Source: CAZUDO01 sp964618895
GTDB lineage: Bacteria > Desulfobacterota > Binatia > DP-6
Assembly (NCBI GenBank): GCA_964618895.1
Contig: CAZUDO010000127.1
Coordinates: 90,779-154,778, forward strand
Direction of reading: 5' to 3'
DNA: 64,000 bases
The notes beneath the pieces were generated by a model. That model was not told the origin of the DNA and ran no database searches. It worked only from the letters and a program-made list of their open reading frames with translations. Position 1 is the first letter of the stretch. The number at the start of each line of letters is the position of its first letter. The translations under genes and the position numbers were made by a program. Below, one piece after another: positions 43,940 through 52,298 of this stretch.

Positions 43940-44554
43940 TCAGGCCGCGCGGCGCGCGTGCCCGCTACGGCGCCCGGCGCGGATCTCGAGCCAGATCGCG
44001 AGCGGGCCCATGAGCCACGCAAGCCCGAGCAGGACCGTGCCCGGGCCTGGCATGCTCAACACCTTGAAGTTGGCCATCCGGCTGTAGCCGATGAGCGGCG
44101 GGGTGAACTCCGGCAGTTTGAGGGCCGCGCGCGGATCGAGGTCGTGGCCATAGCGCCACAGCCACTGCGCGTAGTCAGCGAACATGTAGGCCGAGAAGCC
44201 GGTGAAGGCGAGCCAGCCGAGCATTGCCACCCAGCGGCGGTTGACGAGTGCCGCGATCAGGGCCATCAGGCCGAAGAAGGTGAGCGCCTGCGGCAGGTAG
44301 CGGAACTCCTTGAAATCGTCGGGCGTGATGGCGTGCATCCCGACGTAGTGGTTGAGCGTGTTGATGTTTTGCAAGTCTCCTTTGATGGTGTTGGTGTAGA
44401 TGGTGAGCGTGAGCCCCTCACGGTATTGCGGCGCCCACAGCTGCATGGTCCAGATCGGCAGCACCGGGAAGAAGAACACCGGCAGCAGCACCAGCGCCGC
44501 CACCCAGATCATCCTGCGCTCCGTGGCGCCGAAACGGTCGGTCAGGTAGTGCAA
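43940..44554 (-). CDS. Four-helix membrane protein of the nos operon (NosB-like position)
   Basis: The protein has 204 residues from a TTG at 44554 with AGGAGGAG seven bases upstream. Four membrane helices are clear: IWVAALVLLPVFFFPVLPIW, QALTFFGLMALIAALV, AMLGWLAFTGFSAYMFADY and TVLLGLAWLMGPLAIWLEI. The loop after helix 1 has TIKGDLQNINTLNHYVGMHAI, with conserved-looking His residues. Clade II nos clusters commonly place an uncharacterised membrane protein directly after nosZ, and in some it is called NosB. I cannot confirm orthology. A role in electron transfer or NosZ maturation is possible. Confidence 0.65.
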   Translation of the reverse strand: MHYLTDRFGATERRMIWVAALVLLPVFFFPVLPIWTMQLWAPQYREGLTLTIYTNTIKGDLQNINTLNHYVGMHAITPDDFKEFRYLPQALTFFGLMALIAALVNRRWVAMLGWLAFTGFSAYMFADYAQWLWRYGHDLDPRAALKLPEFTPPLIGYSRMANFKVLSMPGPGTVLLGLAWLMGPLAIWLEIRAGRRSGHARRAA

Positions 44555-44627
44555 CGCGAGACTCCTCCTGAGCGGGTCGGCCGGCCGGGAGATCCCGGCC
44601 GGCCGCATCCCGGGATACCTCTCCGTG

Positions 44628-46535
44628 CTACTCGGCGCTGATGAGCGCCGCGACCTCGGCCACCTTGGCCGCATCGGGCCGCTGAACTGCGGCCACCCGC
44701 GTGCCGCGCGGGCTCACCTCGATGTACCCCTGCATCTCCTGGTGCAGCGCACTGCAGAAGTTCGAGCAGTAGAACGGCGTGATGCCGGCCCGCGTGGCCT
44801 TCCAGTGCATGGTCTTGGTTTCGCCGGGCTCGATCTGCATGTTGCAGTTCGACCAGTTGATGCCGAAGCCGTGTGCGATGTCGTCATCCTGCTCGAGGTT
44901 GGTGACGTGGAAGTAGACGTCGTCGCCCTCGTTCACCCGGATGATGTCGGGCGTGAAGTGGGTGCGCACGGCGAGCATGTAGACGTCCACCCGTGCGCCC
45001 TTGCGCTCGATGCGCGCGTCCTCGGCACGCTTGATCGCGAAGGGCTTGTGGTTCTCCTCCATGGGATAGATCTTGATGGGCTTGAGTTTCTCGGCCCTGA
45101 TCATCTGCGCGTAGTGCGGCTCGAGGTAGGTCGGGAAGTCGTAGAGGAGCTCCATCTTGGGTCCGCGCAGGTCGATGAGCTGCGCCGCCTCGGGGTGGGT
45201 CGGACCCACGTTCAGGTACCGGTCCTTCGAGAGCTTGTCCAGTGCGATGACGTACTCGCCGGTCGGATGCCGGGTGTCGCCTTCGGACGCCATGAGGTGG
45301 CCGATCGAGTAGTAGACGTCGATCTTGTCCACCACGTCCCAGGGCGGTCCGACCTTCCACTTGGCGATCTGCGAGTCCAGGAACAGCGACGTGTAGGCGT
45401 AGCCCTTGTCGTCGAATTGGGTGTGGAGCGGACCGAGCCCGACCGGCACCTTCGCCTCGAGCACCTCCTCGTACTTGAGGACCGGCACGCCCATGCGGTC
45501 GCCATCAAAGTGCCCGGCATCAATCGCCGCCTTCATCTTGGCGAAGGAGTAGACGCTGGTCTCGGCCTGCAGCTTGCCCGAGGCGATGATGTACTCCCCG
45601 CTCGGATTCACGTCCACGCCGTGCGGGCTCTTGGGCACCGGGATCAGGTAGACGATCCCCTTGACCACCTGCGGGTCGAGCACCGGGGCGCCGCCGATCA
45701 TCTTCGCCTTGCCCTCATCCACCGCCTTTTGGGCCGCACGCCAGTTCACCGCGGCGACGAAGTCCATCTCGGCCTGCGAGGCCTTGATCTCGAGCGAGTC
45801 GAAGCCCATCTCGCTGTTGTAGCAGGAGAAGAACTCCCAGCCGTGGCTCGGTCCCTTGCCCGCGTCGGCGAGATCCCAGTGGAACGGCGGCATCAGGATC
45901 TCGAAGCCCATGGACATGGTGCCGTCCTTCGGGTCCACCTTGATGCCGGCGACCAGGCCGCGGAACGCCGTCGCGTAGTCCTCGACTTTGACGTATCGGT
46001 TCGGCACCGGCGCCGAGAAGCGCGAGGCGGCGAACACGTACTCGGTGTTGGGTGTGGGGAACGGGCACGCGTGGGCGGCCGAGAGGTTGGGGATGGGCCC
46101 GAAGATCTGCTTGGTTTTGAAGTCCTTGAGGTCAATGCGGGCGATGCGCGCGTTGGGCATGTCGTTGATGAACAGCCAGCGCCCGTCGTAGTCACCGTCG
46201 GTCTCGGACAAGCCCGGATGATGCGCATCGCCCCAGGTGAACCCGCCCAGCATCGCCTTCGACTCCTCGTCGAACCCGTAGCCCACGGCGGGCTCGGGCG
46301 TGAACACCGGTATGGTGGTGATGTGCCGGCACGAGGGCATGCCGTAGACGTAGATGTTTCCGTGGTGGCCGCCGGAGAGGAACGCGTAATACGCGTCGTG
46401 CTCCCCGGGCTTGACGTACACCTTCTGGGCGGCGGAGGCGCCCGCGCCGCCGCGGCCCGCGGCGCACCCCGGAAGCTGGGAGGCCAGGCCCAGCGTGACG
46501 AGCCCCGCGAGTAAGAGAACGATCCAGCGCTTCAT
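44628..46535 (-). CDS. nosZ: Nitrous oxide reductase, clade II (Sec-exported)
   Basis: The protein has 635 residues from the ATG at 46535, which overlaps the cytochrome stop by one base. It reduces N2O to N2 in the periplasm. The N-terminus is a Sec signal with a lipobox-like LPGC (C24) and not a Tat signal, which defines clade II. CuZ ligands lie in GDAHHPGLSETDGDYDG and later SPHGVDVNPSG. The CuA motif is at the C-terminus: C590, C594, H598 and M601 in CSNFCSALHQEM. The protein appears complete and functional. It heads the nos genes behind a cytochrome c, and has no nosR in this cluster. Confidence 0.96.
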   Translation of the reverse strand: MKRWIVLLLAGLVTLGLASQLPGCAAGRGGAGASAAQKVYVKPGEHDAYYAFLSGGHHGNIYVYGMPSCRHITTIPVFTPEPAVGYGFDEESKAMLGGFTWGDAHHPGLSETDGDYDGRWLFINDMPNARIARIDLKDFKTKQIFGPIPNLSAAHACPFPTPNTEYVFAASRFSAPVPNRYVKVEDYATAFRGLVAGIKVDPKDGTMSMGFEILMPPFHWDLADAGKGPSHGWEFFSCYNSEMGFDSLEIKASQAEMDFVAAVNWRAAQKAVDEGKAKMIGGAPVLDPQVVKGIVYLIPVPKSPHGVDVNPSGEYIIASGKLQAETSVYSFAKMKAAIDAGHFDGDRMGVPVLKYEEVLEAKVPVGLGPLHTQFDDKGYAYTSLFLDSQIAKWKVGPPWDVVDKIDVYYSIGHLMASEGDTRHPTGEYVIALDKLSKDRYLNVGPTHPEAAQLIDLRGPKMELLYDFPTYLEPHYAQMIRAEKLKPIKIYPMEENHKPFAIKRAEDARIERKGARVDVYMLAVRTHFTPDIIRVNEGDDVYFHVTNLEQDDDIAHGFGINWSNCNMQIEPGETKTMHWKATRAGITPFYCSNFCSALHQEMQGYIEVSPRGTRVAAVQRPDAAKVAEVAALISAE

Positions 46536-47047
46536 CAGTCCTTCTCCTTTCCGGCCTCGCGGCCTTCGCTTGCTTCGTGGTCTTTGTGCTTGAAGAACTC
46601 GATGACGGCGCGCGCTTCTTCGGGCGTGAGCCCCTGGTTCGGCATCTGCAGCGCGAATTCCGCGAACATCTTTCGGGCGATCGGGTCCTGCTTCACCATC
46701 ACGTCCGGGTGGAGGATCTGGTTCTCCATCCACGCCTGGGTGCGACGCATGCTCACGTCCGCCAGGTCCGGTCCCGTGACCCGCTTGCCGAAGGCGTGGC
46801 AGGCCGAACAACCCTTGGTCTGGAAGAGCGCCTTGCCGGCCTGCGCCTTCTCCTCGTTGACCTCGGACTCACCCGCGCGCGGTCCCTGATCCAGGTTCTC
46901 GGGAAGCGTCATTGATGCGGTGGCGGCCGCCGAGGAAGCGTGGGTCGCCGCGGCCTGCCCGTCACCGGCCTCCGGCTTCGCGCCGCATCCGGGCAGGCCG
47001 ATTCCGGCCACCGCGATGAGAAGGCAATAGAGGGGCACGTGTCGCAT
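46535..47047 (-). CDS. Monohaem cytochrome c lipoprotein, first gene of the nos operon
   Basis: The protein has 170 residues from the ATG at 47047. A lipobox (LPGC) anchors it. A spacer of about 50 Ala/Thr-rich residues precedes the haem site CSACH, and QMPNQG supplies the axial Met region. It likely donates electrons to NosZ from the quinol or cytochrome pool, as in other clade II clusters. It closely resembles the cytochrome at 59288-59815 (shared LFQTKGC, VSMRRT and NQGLTPEEAR). It is preceded by a sigma-54-like promoter and a shared upstream motif. Confidence 0.88.
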   Translation of the reverse strand: MRHVPLYCLLIAVAGIGLPGCGAKPEAGDGQAAATHASSAAATASMTLPENLDQGPRAGESEVNEEKAQAGKALFQTKGCSACHAFGKRVTGPDLADVSMRRTQAWMENQILHPDVMVKQDPIARKMFAEFALQMPNQGLTPEEARAVIEFFKHKDHEASEGREAGKEKD

Positions 47048-47242
47048 GGATCTCAATCCTCTCGAGTGTCCACCGGTCTCTCGATACGGGGGCTCAGGAA
47101 AATGGGTGTCGGACCTCGCGCGTCTTGGTGCGCGGCCGTCTGAACGCAACCGGTCCGGGCAGCCTCCGCCCGCATGGGGAAGAACGAACCCCTCAGGCGC
47201 CTCGATGAACCGCGTCCGCGCCCGGACCTACAGGGCTCAAGG

Positions 47243-47257
47243 GCACCCCGCGTGCCA
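47243..47257 (-). promoter_or_regulatory. Candidate sigma-54 (-24/-12) promoter for the nos operon
   Basis: Minus-strand TGGCACG-CGGG-GTGC matches the consensus TGGCACG-N4-TTGC at all positions but one, with the invariant GG and GC at the correct spacing. The predicted start is about 47231, giving a leader near 185 bases before the cytochrome gene. A CTGCC-N4-TGTCAG motif lies 123 bp further upstream. Confidence 0.5.
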
Positions 47258-47442
47258 TGCTCCCTATCGTCCGGCAATCGCGGGAGTCTGGCGCGCAACC
47301 GCCGGTCGCGACGGGACTTGGGTCCGGTGGTGGTGGGGCGTGAGGCGGGAGGTCGGTCATGGCGGCCCGGCACCGCCGCCTGCCGGGCTGTCAGACGATG
47401 TGCCCTGCTGTCATCCCGGGCCGGCTACCCGGCTCGCCATAC
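47258..47442. other. Rest of the nos upstream gap
   Basis: Apart from the sigma-54 element and the motif at 47380-47394, I see no gene here. No FNR/NNR-type TTGAT-N4-ATCAA box was found in the whole 47048-47442 gap. Confidence 0.5.
47380..47394 (-). promoter_or_regulatory. Shared upstream activator motif CTGCC-N4-TGTCAG (site 1)
   Basis: CTGCCGGGCTGTCAG has an imperfect dyad (CTGnC...GnCAG). The same 15-bp pattern occurs at 52262-52276, 55050-55064 and 57680-57694. This copy lies 333 bp before the nos operon start codon and 123 bp upstream of its -24 element, a usual position for an NtrC-family binding site. Confidence 0.6.
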
Positions 47443-47921
47443 TCACGTCCGCGTCTGCGCCGGCTGCGCCGCCCGCGCAACGCGATCGCCCAGCTTGACC
47501 ACCATGACGCTGCACGGCGCGTGCGCCACCACGTACGAGGCGACGCTGCCCATCAGCAGCTTCGCCATCCCCGTGAGGCAGTGCGAGCCGAGCACCATAA
47601 GATCGGCCTGCTCGGCGCGGGCCGCCTCCACCAGCTCGGTGCGAGGATCCCCGTTCAGGATCTTCGCCTCCGTCTTGAGCCCCGTCCCCTGCAGCTCGCG
47701 CTCGGCGTTGGCCGCGGTCTCCTGGTGGAACCGGACCGTTTCCTCGTTCAACTCCCCGACGTACGTGGGGGGGGAACGTAGGCCTCCGCGTACATGGCGA
47801 CCACGGGCCGGACCACCGAGAGCACCTTAATCGAACTGTCCTTCGGCCAGGCCATCTTGCGGACGAACTCCACGGCCGCGCGCGAATGCGACGAGTCGTC
47901 GACACCGATCAGGATCTTCAT
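47443..47921 (-). pseudogene. Universal stress protein A, frameshifted at a G8/C8 run
   Basis: The ATG at 47921 has AGGAGGAG upstream and starts MKILIGVDDSSHSRAAVEFV, a classic UspA opening. After AYVPPP the frame stops at 47748. The second frame carries the rest: ELNEETVRFHQETAANAE, then GDPRTELVEAARAEQADLMVLGSHCLTGMAKLLMGSVASYVVAHAPCSVMVVK, with the ATP-binding G-x2-G-x9-GS pattern. One extra C in the eight-C tract (G8 at 47767-47774 on the plus strand) would restore a single frame of about 158 residues. It could be a sequencing error, a true inactivation or a slippage switch. Confidence 0.75.
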
Positions 47922-47985
47922 GACTCCTCCTTTGGGGGCGGCCGCCGTCCGACCGGCGGCGCCGCCGTACGGAGTCCAGCGGCCG

Positions 47986-49098
47986 CTATGGCCGGATCGC
48001 CACCTTGATGACGCCCTCGCGCCGCTCGCCGAACAGCCGGTAGGCCTCGGCGATGTCCTCCAGACGGTAGCGATGGGTGAGGAGCGGCGTGAGGTCCACC
48101 CGCTTCGCGCGCACCATCCCCATCAGCCGCCGCATGCGCTCCTTGCCGCCCGGGCACAGGGTGGTGACGATACGATGGTCGCCCAGGCCGGCCGCGAACG
48201 CGTCGTAGGGCATCTGGAGCTTGCCCGAGTAGACGCCGAGGCTCGACAGCGTGCCGCCAGGACGCAACGAGCGCAGCGCGTTCTCGAACGTGAGCTGCAG
48301 ACCGAGCGCCTCGATTGCGACATCGGCTCCGCCGTCGGTCAGGCGCTTCACCTCGGCAACCACGTCCTGGTGCCGGTGATCGAGCACGACGTCGGCGCCC
48401 ATGCGGCGCGCCATCGCGAGCCGATGATCGTCGCCGTCCACCCCGATCACAAGTGCGGCGCCCATCAGCTTGGCGCCCAGCGTCGCGCACAGGCCGATCG
48501 GGCCCTGCGCGTACACGACCACGCTGTCGCCGATCTGGACGCCGCCCGATTCCGCCCCGCTGAAGCCGGTCGAGGCGATGTCGGCGAGCAGCACCACCTG
48601 CTCATCGCTCAGCTCGTCCGGGATCTTCGCCAGGTTCGCCTGCGCGTGGGGGATGAGGACGTATTCGGCCTGGGCCCCGTGGATGGTGTTGCCCATCCGC
48701 CAGCCGCCGATTGCCTCGTACCCGGCCCCATGTCCGCACTGCGCGGTGTGGCCCGAGAGGCACGCGTGGCACTGACCGCAGGGCGTGATCGCGCCCACCA
48801 GCACCCGGTCGCCGATCGTATAGCCGGTCACGCCCTCACCCAGCTCCTCGATCACACCGACCGGCTCGTGGCCGATCACCAGTCCGGATTTCACGGGGTA
48901 CTCGCCGCGCACGATGTGAAGGTCGGTCCCGCAGATCGTGGTCAGCGTGACCCGGATCACCGCCTCGCCCGCGCGGGCGTGCGGGCGCTCGACCTCCTCG
49001 ATACCGAACCGTTCCACGCCGCGGAACACGTTGGCGAGCATGACGTCCTTCCGCCCGGCCGTCCGCCCGGTCCCGACCGCTGCCACCTGGCTCGTCAT
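47986..49098 (-). CDS. Zinc-dependent alcohol dehydrogenase (MDR family)
   Basis: The protein has 370 residues with GGAGGTGA before its ATG. Catalytic zinc ligands are visible in TICGTDLHI and IGHEPVG. The structural zinc loop is CGQCHACLSGHTAQC. The Rossmann motif VVYAQGPIGLCATLGAKLMG and the acidic VIGVDGDD indicate NAD(P) binding. The closest family style is the secondary-alcohol and formaldehyde-type dehydrogenases. It sits in an operon with YceI, SRPBCC, a porin and UspA, under a candidate sigma-54 promoter, which suggests fermentative or low-oxygen use. Confidence 0.92.
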   Translation of the reverse strand: MTSQVAAVGTGRTAGRKDVMLANVFRGVERFGIEEVERPHARAGEAVIRVTLTTICGTDLHIVRGEYPVKSGLVIGHEPVGVIEELGEGVTGYTIGDRVLVGAITPCGQCHACLSGHTAQCGHGAGYEAIGGWRMGNTIHGAQAEYVLIPHAQANLAKIPDELSDEQVVLLADIASTGFSGAESGGVQIGDSVVVYAQGPIGLCATLGAKLMGAALVIGVDGDDHRLAMARRMGADVVLDHRHQDVVAEVKRLTDGGADVAIEALGLQLTFENALRSLRPGGTLSSLGVYSGKLQMPYDAFAAGLGDHRIVTTLCPGGKERMRRLMGMVRAKRVDLTPLLTHRYRLEDIAEAYRLFGERREGVIKVAIRP

Positions 49099-49147
49099 GT
49101 GTCACCTCCGGGAAAGCCCGGCCCCACGACATCAGCGGGGCGCTGAT

Positions 49148-49846
49148 TCAATGGGTGGAGTCGTCCGTCTCGTGTGCCTCGTCCATCACCTGTCGCGGAG
49201 CGCCGCGCTCCGCCCGCCGTTCGATCTCCGCCTTCACCTGGGAGAGCAGCTCGTGGGCCGTGCGCTTGAACAGGCCCCGGGCCACGAAATCCGGCACCGA
49301 GAACGACGGGCGCGCGCCCACCTGGTAGAGGATCTTGACCCGGCCCGCCTGCTCCTCGATCCGCCACTCGCCGCGATAGCTCTCGAAGTCGCGACCCAGC
49401 ACGTCCTCGAAGCGAATCCTCGTCTGCGGGGTCTCCTCCACGAAGAGCGTCGCGTGGAACCGGCGGCGGAAGAGGAACAGGCGCCCGACCGCGACCTGCT
49501 CGACGAGCACGTGGTTTTCGCCGCGTCCCGAGACGCGGCTCTCCCGCATGGAGGAGACGAAGCCGTCAATGCCGTCGTAGTCGGTGAGCACCTCCCAGAC
49601 GACCGAAACGGGGGCGTGGACGACGCAGCGACCCTCCACCTCGAGGCCCGAGGCCCCCCGCGTCACGCGCACGGCGATGCCGTCCGCGCCCTCTTTCGGG
49701 CCATCGGCCGCCGCTACCGCCTCGGCCTCGACCACGCCGGCATCATCCGCGACTGCCGCGCGCCCCAGCACCACCTGCGCGGTGGCCAGCACGAGCGCGA
49801 GCGCGAGCGCCGCGCTCCAGCCTCCGCCCATCGCCGCGCGCGTCAT
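49148..49846 (-). CDS. Exported SRPBCC (START-like) family protein
   Basis: The protein has 232 residues from the ATG at 49846. A hydrophobic signal (WSAALALALVLATAQVVLG) is followed by an acidic, Ala-rich linker. The helix-grip domain begins EGRCVVHAPVSVVWEVLTDYDGIDGFVSSM and ends with an amphipathic helix (AHELLSQVKAEIERRAE). Proteins with this coenzyme Q-binding/cyclase-like fold bind hydrophobic ligands. The ligand is unknown. It starts 7 bp after yceI and precedes the alcohol dehydrogenase. Confidence 0.82.
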   Translation of the reverse strand: MTRAAMGGGWSAALALALVLATAQVVLGRAAVADDAGVVEAEAVAAADGPKEGADGIAVRVTRGASGLEVEGRCVVHAPVSVVWEVLTDYDGIDGFVSSMRESRVSGRGENHVLVEQVAVGRLFLFRRRFHATLFVEETPQTRIRFEDVLGRDFESYRGEWRIEEQAGRVKILYQVGARPSFSVPDFVARGLFKRTAHELLSQVKAEIERRAERGAPRQVMDEAHETDDSTH

Positions 49847-49853
49847 GGTCGCC

Positions 49854-50516
49854 TCACTCCGTCCCGGTCGCCGCCCGGGCGCCATCCGGGGCGCCGATGA
49901 CGAGGTCAATGTGGACGACCACTTTGTCCGAGGTCTTGATCGCGCCCAGCATCATCTTCGGCGGCTTGATGCCGAACTGGGTCATGAGCAGCGGGACGCT
50001 GCCGCGCAACCGGATGGTGTCGCCCTCGCGGCGCGCGGTGGCCGTCATGGCGATCTCGCGCTCCACTCCGGCCACCGTCAGCGTCCCGCGCGCGTCAATG
50101 GGCGTCCCGGCGGTGTCGCCGGCGGCGCCGACCTCGTACCCCGCCACCTTGAAGCGGATCTCGGGGTGCTTCTCGGCGAGCAGCGCCTTGTACATATTCT
50201 TGTCGAGGCCGTCCTTGCCCGACTTGAGGCCGGTGACGCCCACGACCACGTCAATGGCCGTCACGCCCCGGGCGCGGATCAACCCTTCGAGCGCGTCCCC
50301 GCCGGTGACGCCCGCCGGCCACAGCGCGGGGTCGGAGGTGAAGGCGACCTCCAGCCTGGACGCCTGGCTCGTGTAGTCGTGCATGGTGGACGTCCCGGTC
50401 AGCCACAGCCTGCTGCCTGACTGAAGGGTGAGGTCGCCCGGCGCGGCCTGGGCGAGCGAGGCGCAGACCACGAGCGCGGCGAGCGCGCGGATCGGGATGG
50501 CGATCAGACGATGCAT
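49854..50516 (-). CDS. YceI-family periplasmic lipid-binding protein
   Basis: The protein has 220 residues with a Sec signal (ALAALVVCASLAQAAPG). The lipocalin-like barrel shows STMHDYTSQ, GLDKNMYKALLAEKHPEIRFK, and a hydrophobic-to-charged strand (GTLTVAGVEREIAMT) typical of YceI. These bind polyisoprenoid or similar lipids in the periplasm and often occur in stress operons. It lies between the porin and the SRPBCC gene, all leftward. Confidence 0.9.
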   Translation of the reverse strand: MHRLIAIPIRALAALVVCASLAQAAPGDLTLQSGSRLWLTGTSTMHDYTSQASRLEVAFTSDPALWPAGVTGGDALEGLIRARGVTAIDVVVGVTGLKSGKDGLDKNMYKALLAEKHPEIRFKVAGYEVGAAGDTAGTPIDARGTLTVAGVEREIAMTATARREGDTIRLRGSVPLLMTQFGIKPPKMMLGAIKTSDKVVVHIDLVIGAPDGARAATGTE

Positions 50517-50582
50517 GTGGGGCCTCCCGGGAGCGGGGGAGCCCCGGAAGGCTCCCCCGTCCGTGTTGGGTTCGACGACCGA

Positions 50583-52046
50583 TCAGAAGTTGACGGCGCC
50601 CTCGATCATGAATCCATCAAAGCGCCCGCCGTTGCGGAGGTCGCTGACCGGGAATCCCAGATAGTTCTCGCGCACGAGCTCGACCTTGGCGAGGAGGTTC
50701 GGCGTCACGAACCAGCCGCCCGCCGCCTGCCTGCGCTCCACCTTGAGGTCGCCCGTGATGCCCGCCAGCGTTCCGTCCGCCACGTTGTAACGGCCGCCGA
50801 CGTAGAGCTTCTCGTCGAGGAACCGGTAGAGGCCCTCGCCCGCGACCTGGTTCCAGGTGCGATCGGCCAGCTCGCCGGTGGTCCGGCCCTTCGCCTGCTC
50901 GACGTTGCCGAACAGTTCGAGGCCGCGAACCTTGATGAACGGGTTGATCACCCACGCGGTCACCCGGTTGCGGAACCCGGGCTGGACGTCGCCCGACCAG
51001 GCCTGGGCGGCTTCCGTGGATTGCACGTTCTCGAGCACCGAGTAGTAGCGCGACCCGGCCCGGCTGCCGGTGTAGAGGGTGCTGCCGACCGCCTGCTTGT
51101 TGGTATAGAGGGAGCCCGTCAGCCGCATGCGCAGGGCCTGGGTGAACTGGCGATCGTAGCCCAGCTTGCCCAGGTAGCTCGCGGAGCGCTCCTTCGGCTT
51201 CTGGACCTGGCCGCGGATCTCGCCGCCGGTCACTCCCGCCATGGCCAGGAAGCCGCCGGTGCGGGCATAGACCTCGGCGCCGATCTCGGTCGTGAACGCG
51301 TCCATGAGCAGGTTGCCGACGAACGGGTTGAAGAACGCGTTCCCGTTGTCCGAGCGGCGGAAGTGCGCGTCACCGTAGTTGACCTCGAAGTGGCCGACCC
51401 TGAGCGTCAGGTGCTCCATGATCGCCTTCAGGGCGTCGTTGTCCACCGGCGAGGCGTCAATCTGGAGATAGCCGTCCTTCACCCAGGTCTCGGTGTGATG
51501 GCGCGAGGACAGATAGGCGGTCAGCGCGATCCGCATCCCACGCGCGATCTGGGCGTCCAGGTAGAGGTTGGCGTTCGCGTTGTTGAATCCATTGCCGATC
51601 TCGATCAACTGGTTGGCGTTCACCGTCGGGGTGCCGACCGGCCTGGGGGCCGCAGTGTTGCGGTGCTGCAGACCCTGGAACTGCTGGGCGAACCCGAACC
51701 CCCAGAAGATCTGCTTGCCTTCGAAGGTCCCGGCGTCCTCCTTGGGTGGCTCGAACATGTTGAGGCCACTGAGATCGCGCGGGCGGAAATGCTGGAGTCC
51801 CGGCGCCACCTCACCCGCGCCCGGCACGGTGCCCGGCAGGACGACGTTTGCCTCGACGGCGGGCGCGGGCTTCTGAACGGCCGCCATCGCGGTCAGGGTG
51901 CTCTCCGGGGCGCCGGTCGCTTCGGCCCGTGCCGATGAAGGCGCGAGGGTCAGCAACGCGACCCCGGCGATCAGCGTCAGATTTCCCATCGTGCGCCGGA
52001 TGGACGGCGCCGTTCCCCCGTTAACTCGTTCCACGCGGGCGTTCAT
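50583..52046 (-). CDS. Outer-membrane porin-like barrel, first gene of a sigma-54 operon
   Basis: The protein has 487 residues from the ATG at 52046, with AAAGGAGA upstream. The signal peptide ends around APSSARAEA. The body has porin-style strands: VGHFEVNYGDAHFRRSDNG, FFNPFVGNLLMDAFTTEIGAEVYA and a terminal strand ending FMIEGAVNF (final Phe). It resembles the phosphate-porin/OprO-like fold in general layout, but no specificity loop is identifiable. A candidate sigma-54 promoter lies 81 bp upstream. Confidence 0.82.
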   Translation of the reverse strand: MNARVERVNGGTAPSIRRTMGNLTLIAGVALLTLAPSSARAEATGAPESTLTAMAAVQKPAPAVEANVVLPGTVPGAGEVAPGLQHFRPRDLSGLNMFEPPKEDAGTFEGKQIFWGFGFAQQFQGLQHRNTAAPRPVGTPTVNANQLIEIGNGFNNANANLYLDAQIARGMRIALTAYLSSRHHTETWVKDGYLQIDASPVDNDALKAIMEHLTLRVGHFEVNYGDAHFRRSDNGNAFFNPFVGNLLMDAFTTEIGAEVYARTGGFLAMAGVTGGEIRGQVQKPKERSASYLGKLGYDRQFTQALRMRLTGSLYTNKQAVGSTLYTGSRAGSRYYSVLENVQSTEAAQAWSGDVQPGFRNRVTAWVINPFIKVRGLELFGNVEQAKGRTTGELADRTWNQVAGEGLYRFLDEKLYVGGRYNVADGTLAGITGDLKVERRQAAGGWFVTPNLLAKVELVRENYLGFPVSDLRNGGRFDGFMIEGAVNF

Positions 52047-52126
52047 GATGCGTCTCCTTTCGTTCGCCTCGGGGACTCCGAGGACAGGTCCATCGTCAGC
52101 GTCGGGCGGAATCACCGTGGGTCAGC

Positions 52127-52141
52127 GCAAGCCCCATGCCC
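52127..52141 (-). promoter_or_regulatory. Candidate sigma-54 promoter of the porin-YceI-ADH operon
   Basis: Minus-strand GGGCATG-GGGC-TTGC fits TGGCAYG-N4-TTGC except for the first base. The start would be near 52115, about 70 bases before the porin start codon. The same GGGCATG-N4-TTGC sequence precedes the pseudo-receiver operon. Confidence 0.6.
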
Positions 52142-52261
52142 CCGCCACCAGCGATTTGAAGGGAGGGTGATGTCCTTGGGAGACAAGCAGCTGGCGTCGG
52201 GTGGAAGCGAGCGCCTCGGACCGCCTGCATACCCCGGTCTCTGTCAGCGGCGACCGACGGA

Positions 52262-52276
52262 CTGCCGTTGTGTCAG
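52262..52276 (-). promoter_or_regulatory. Shared upstream activator motif (site 2)
   Basis: CTGCCGTTGTGTCAG lies 121 bp upstream of the porin operon's -24 element. It matches site 3 at 13 of 15 positions. A second half-site, TGTCAG, is at 52242-52247. Confidence 0.6.
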
Positions 52277-52298
52277 GCCGCGGGAATAGCGCGGCGGC

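Noticed and set aside
47048..47442. FNR/NNR box for the nos operon
   Set aside because: No TTGAT-N4-ATCAA-like dyad found in the gap.
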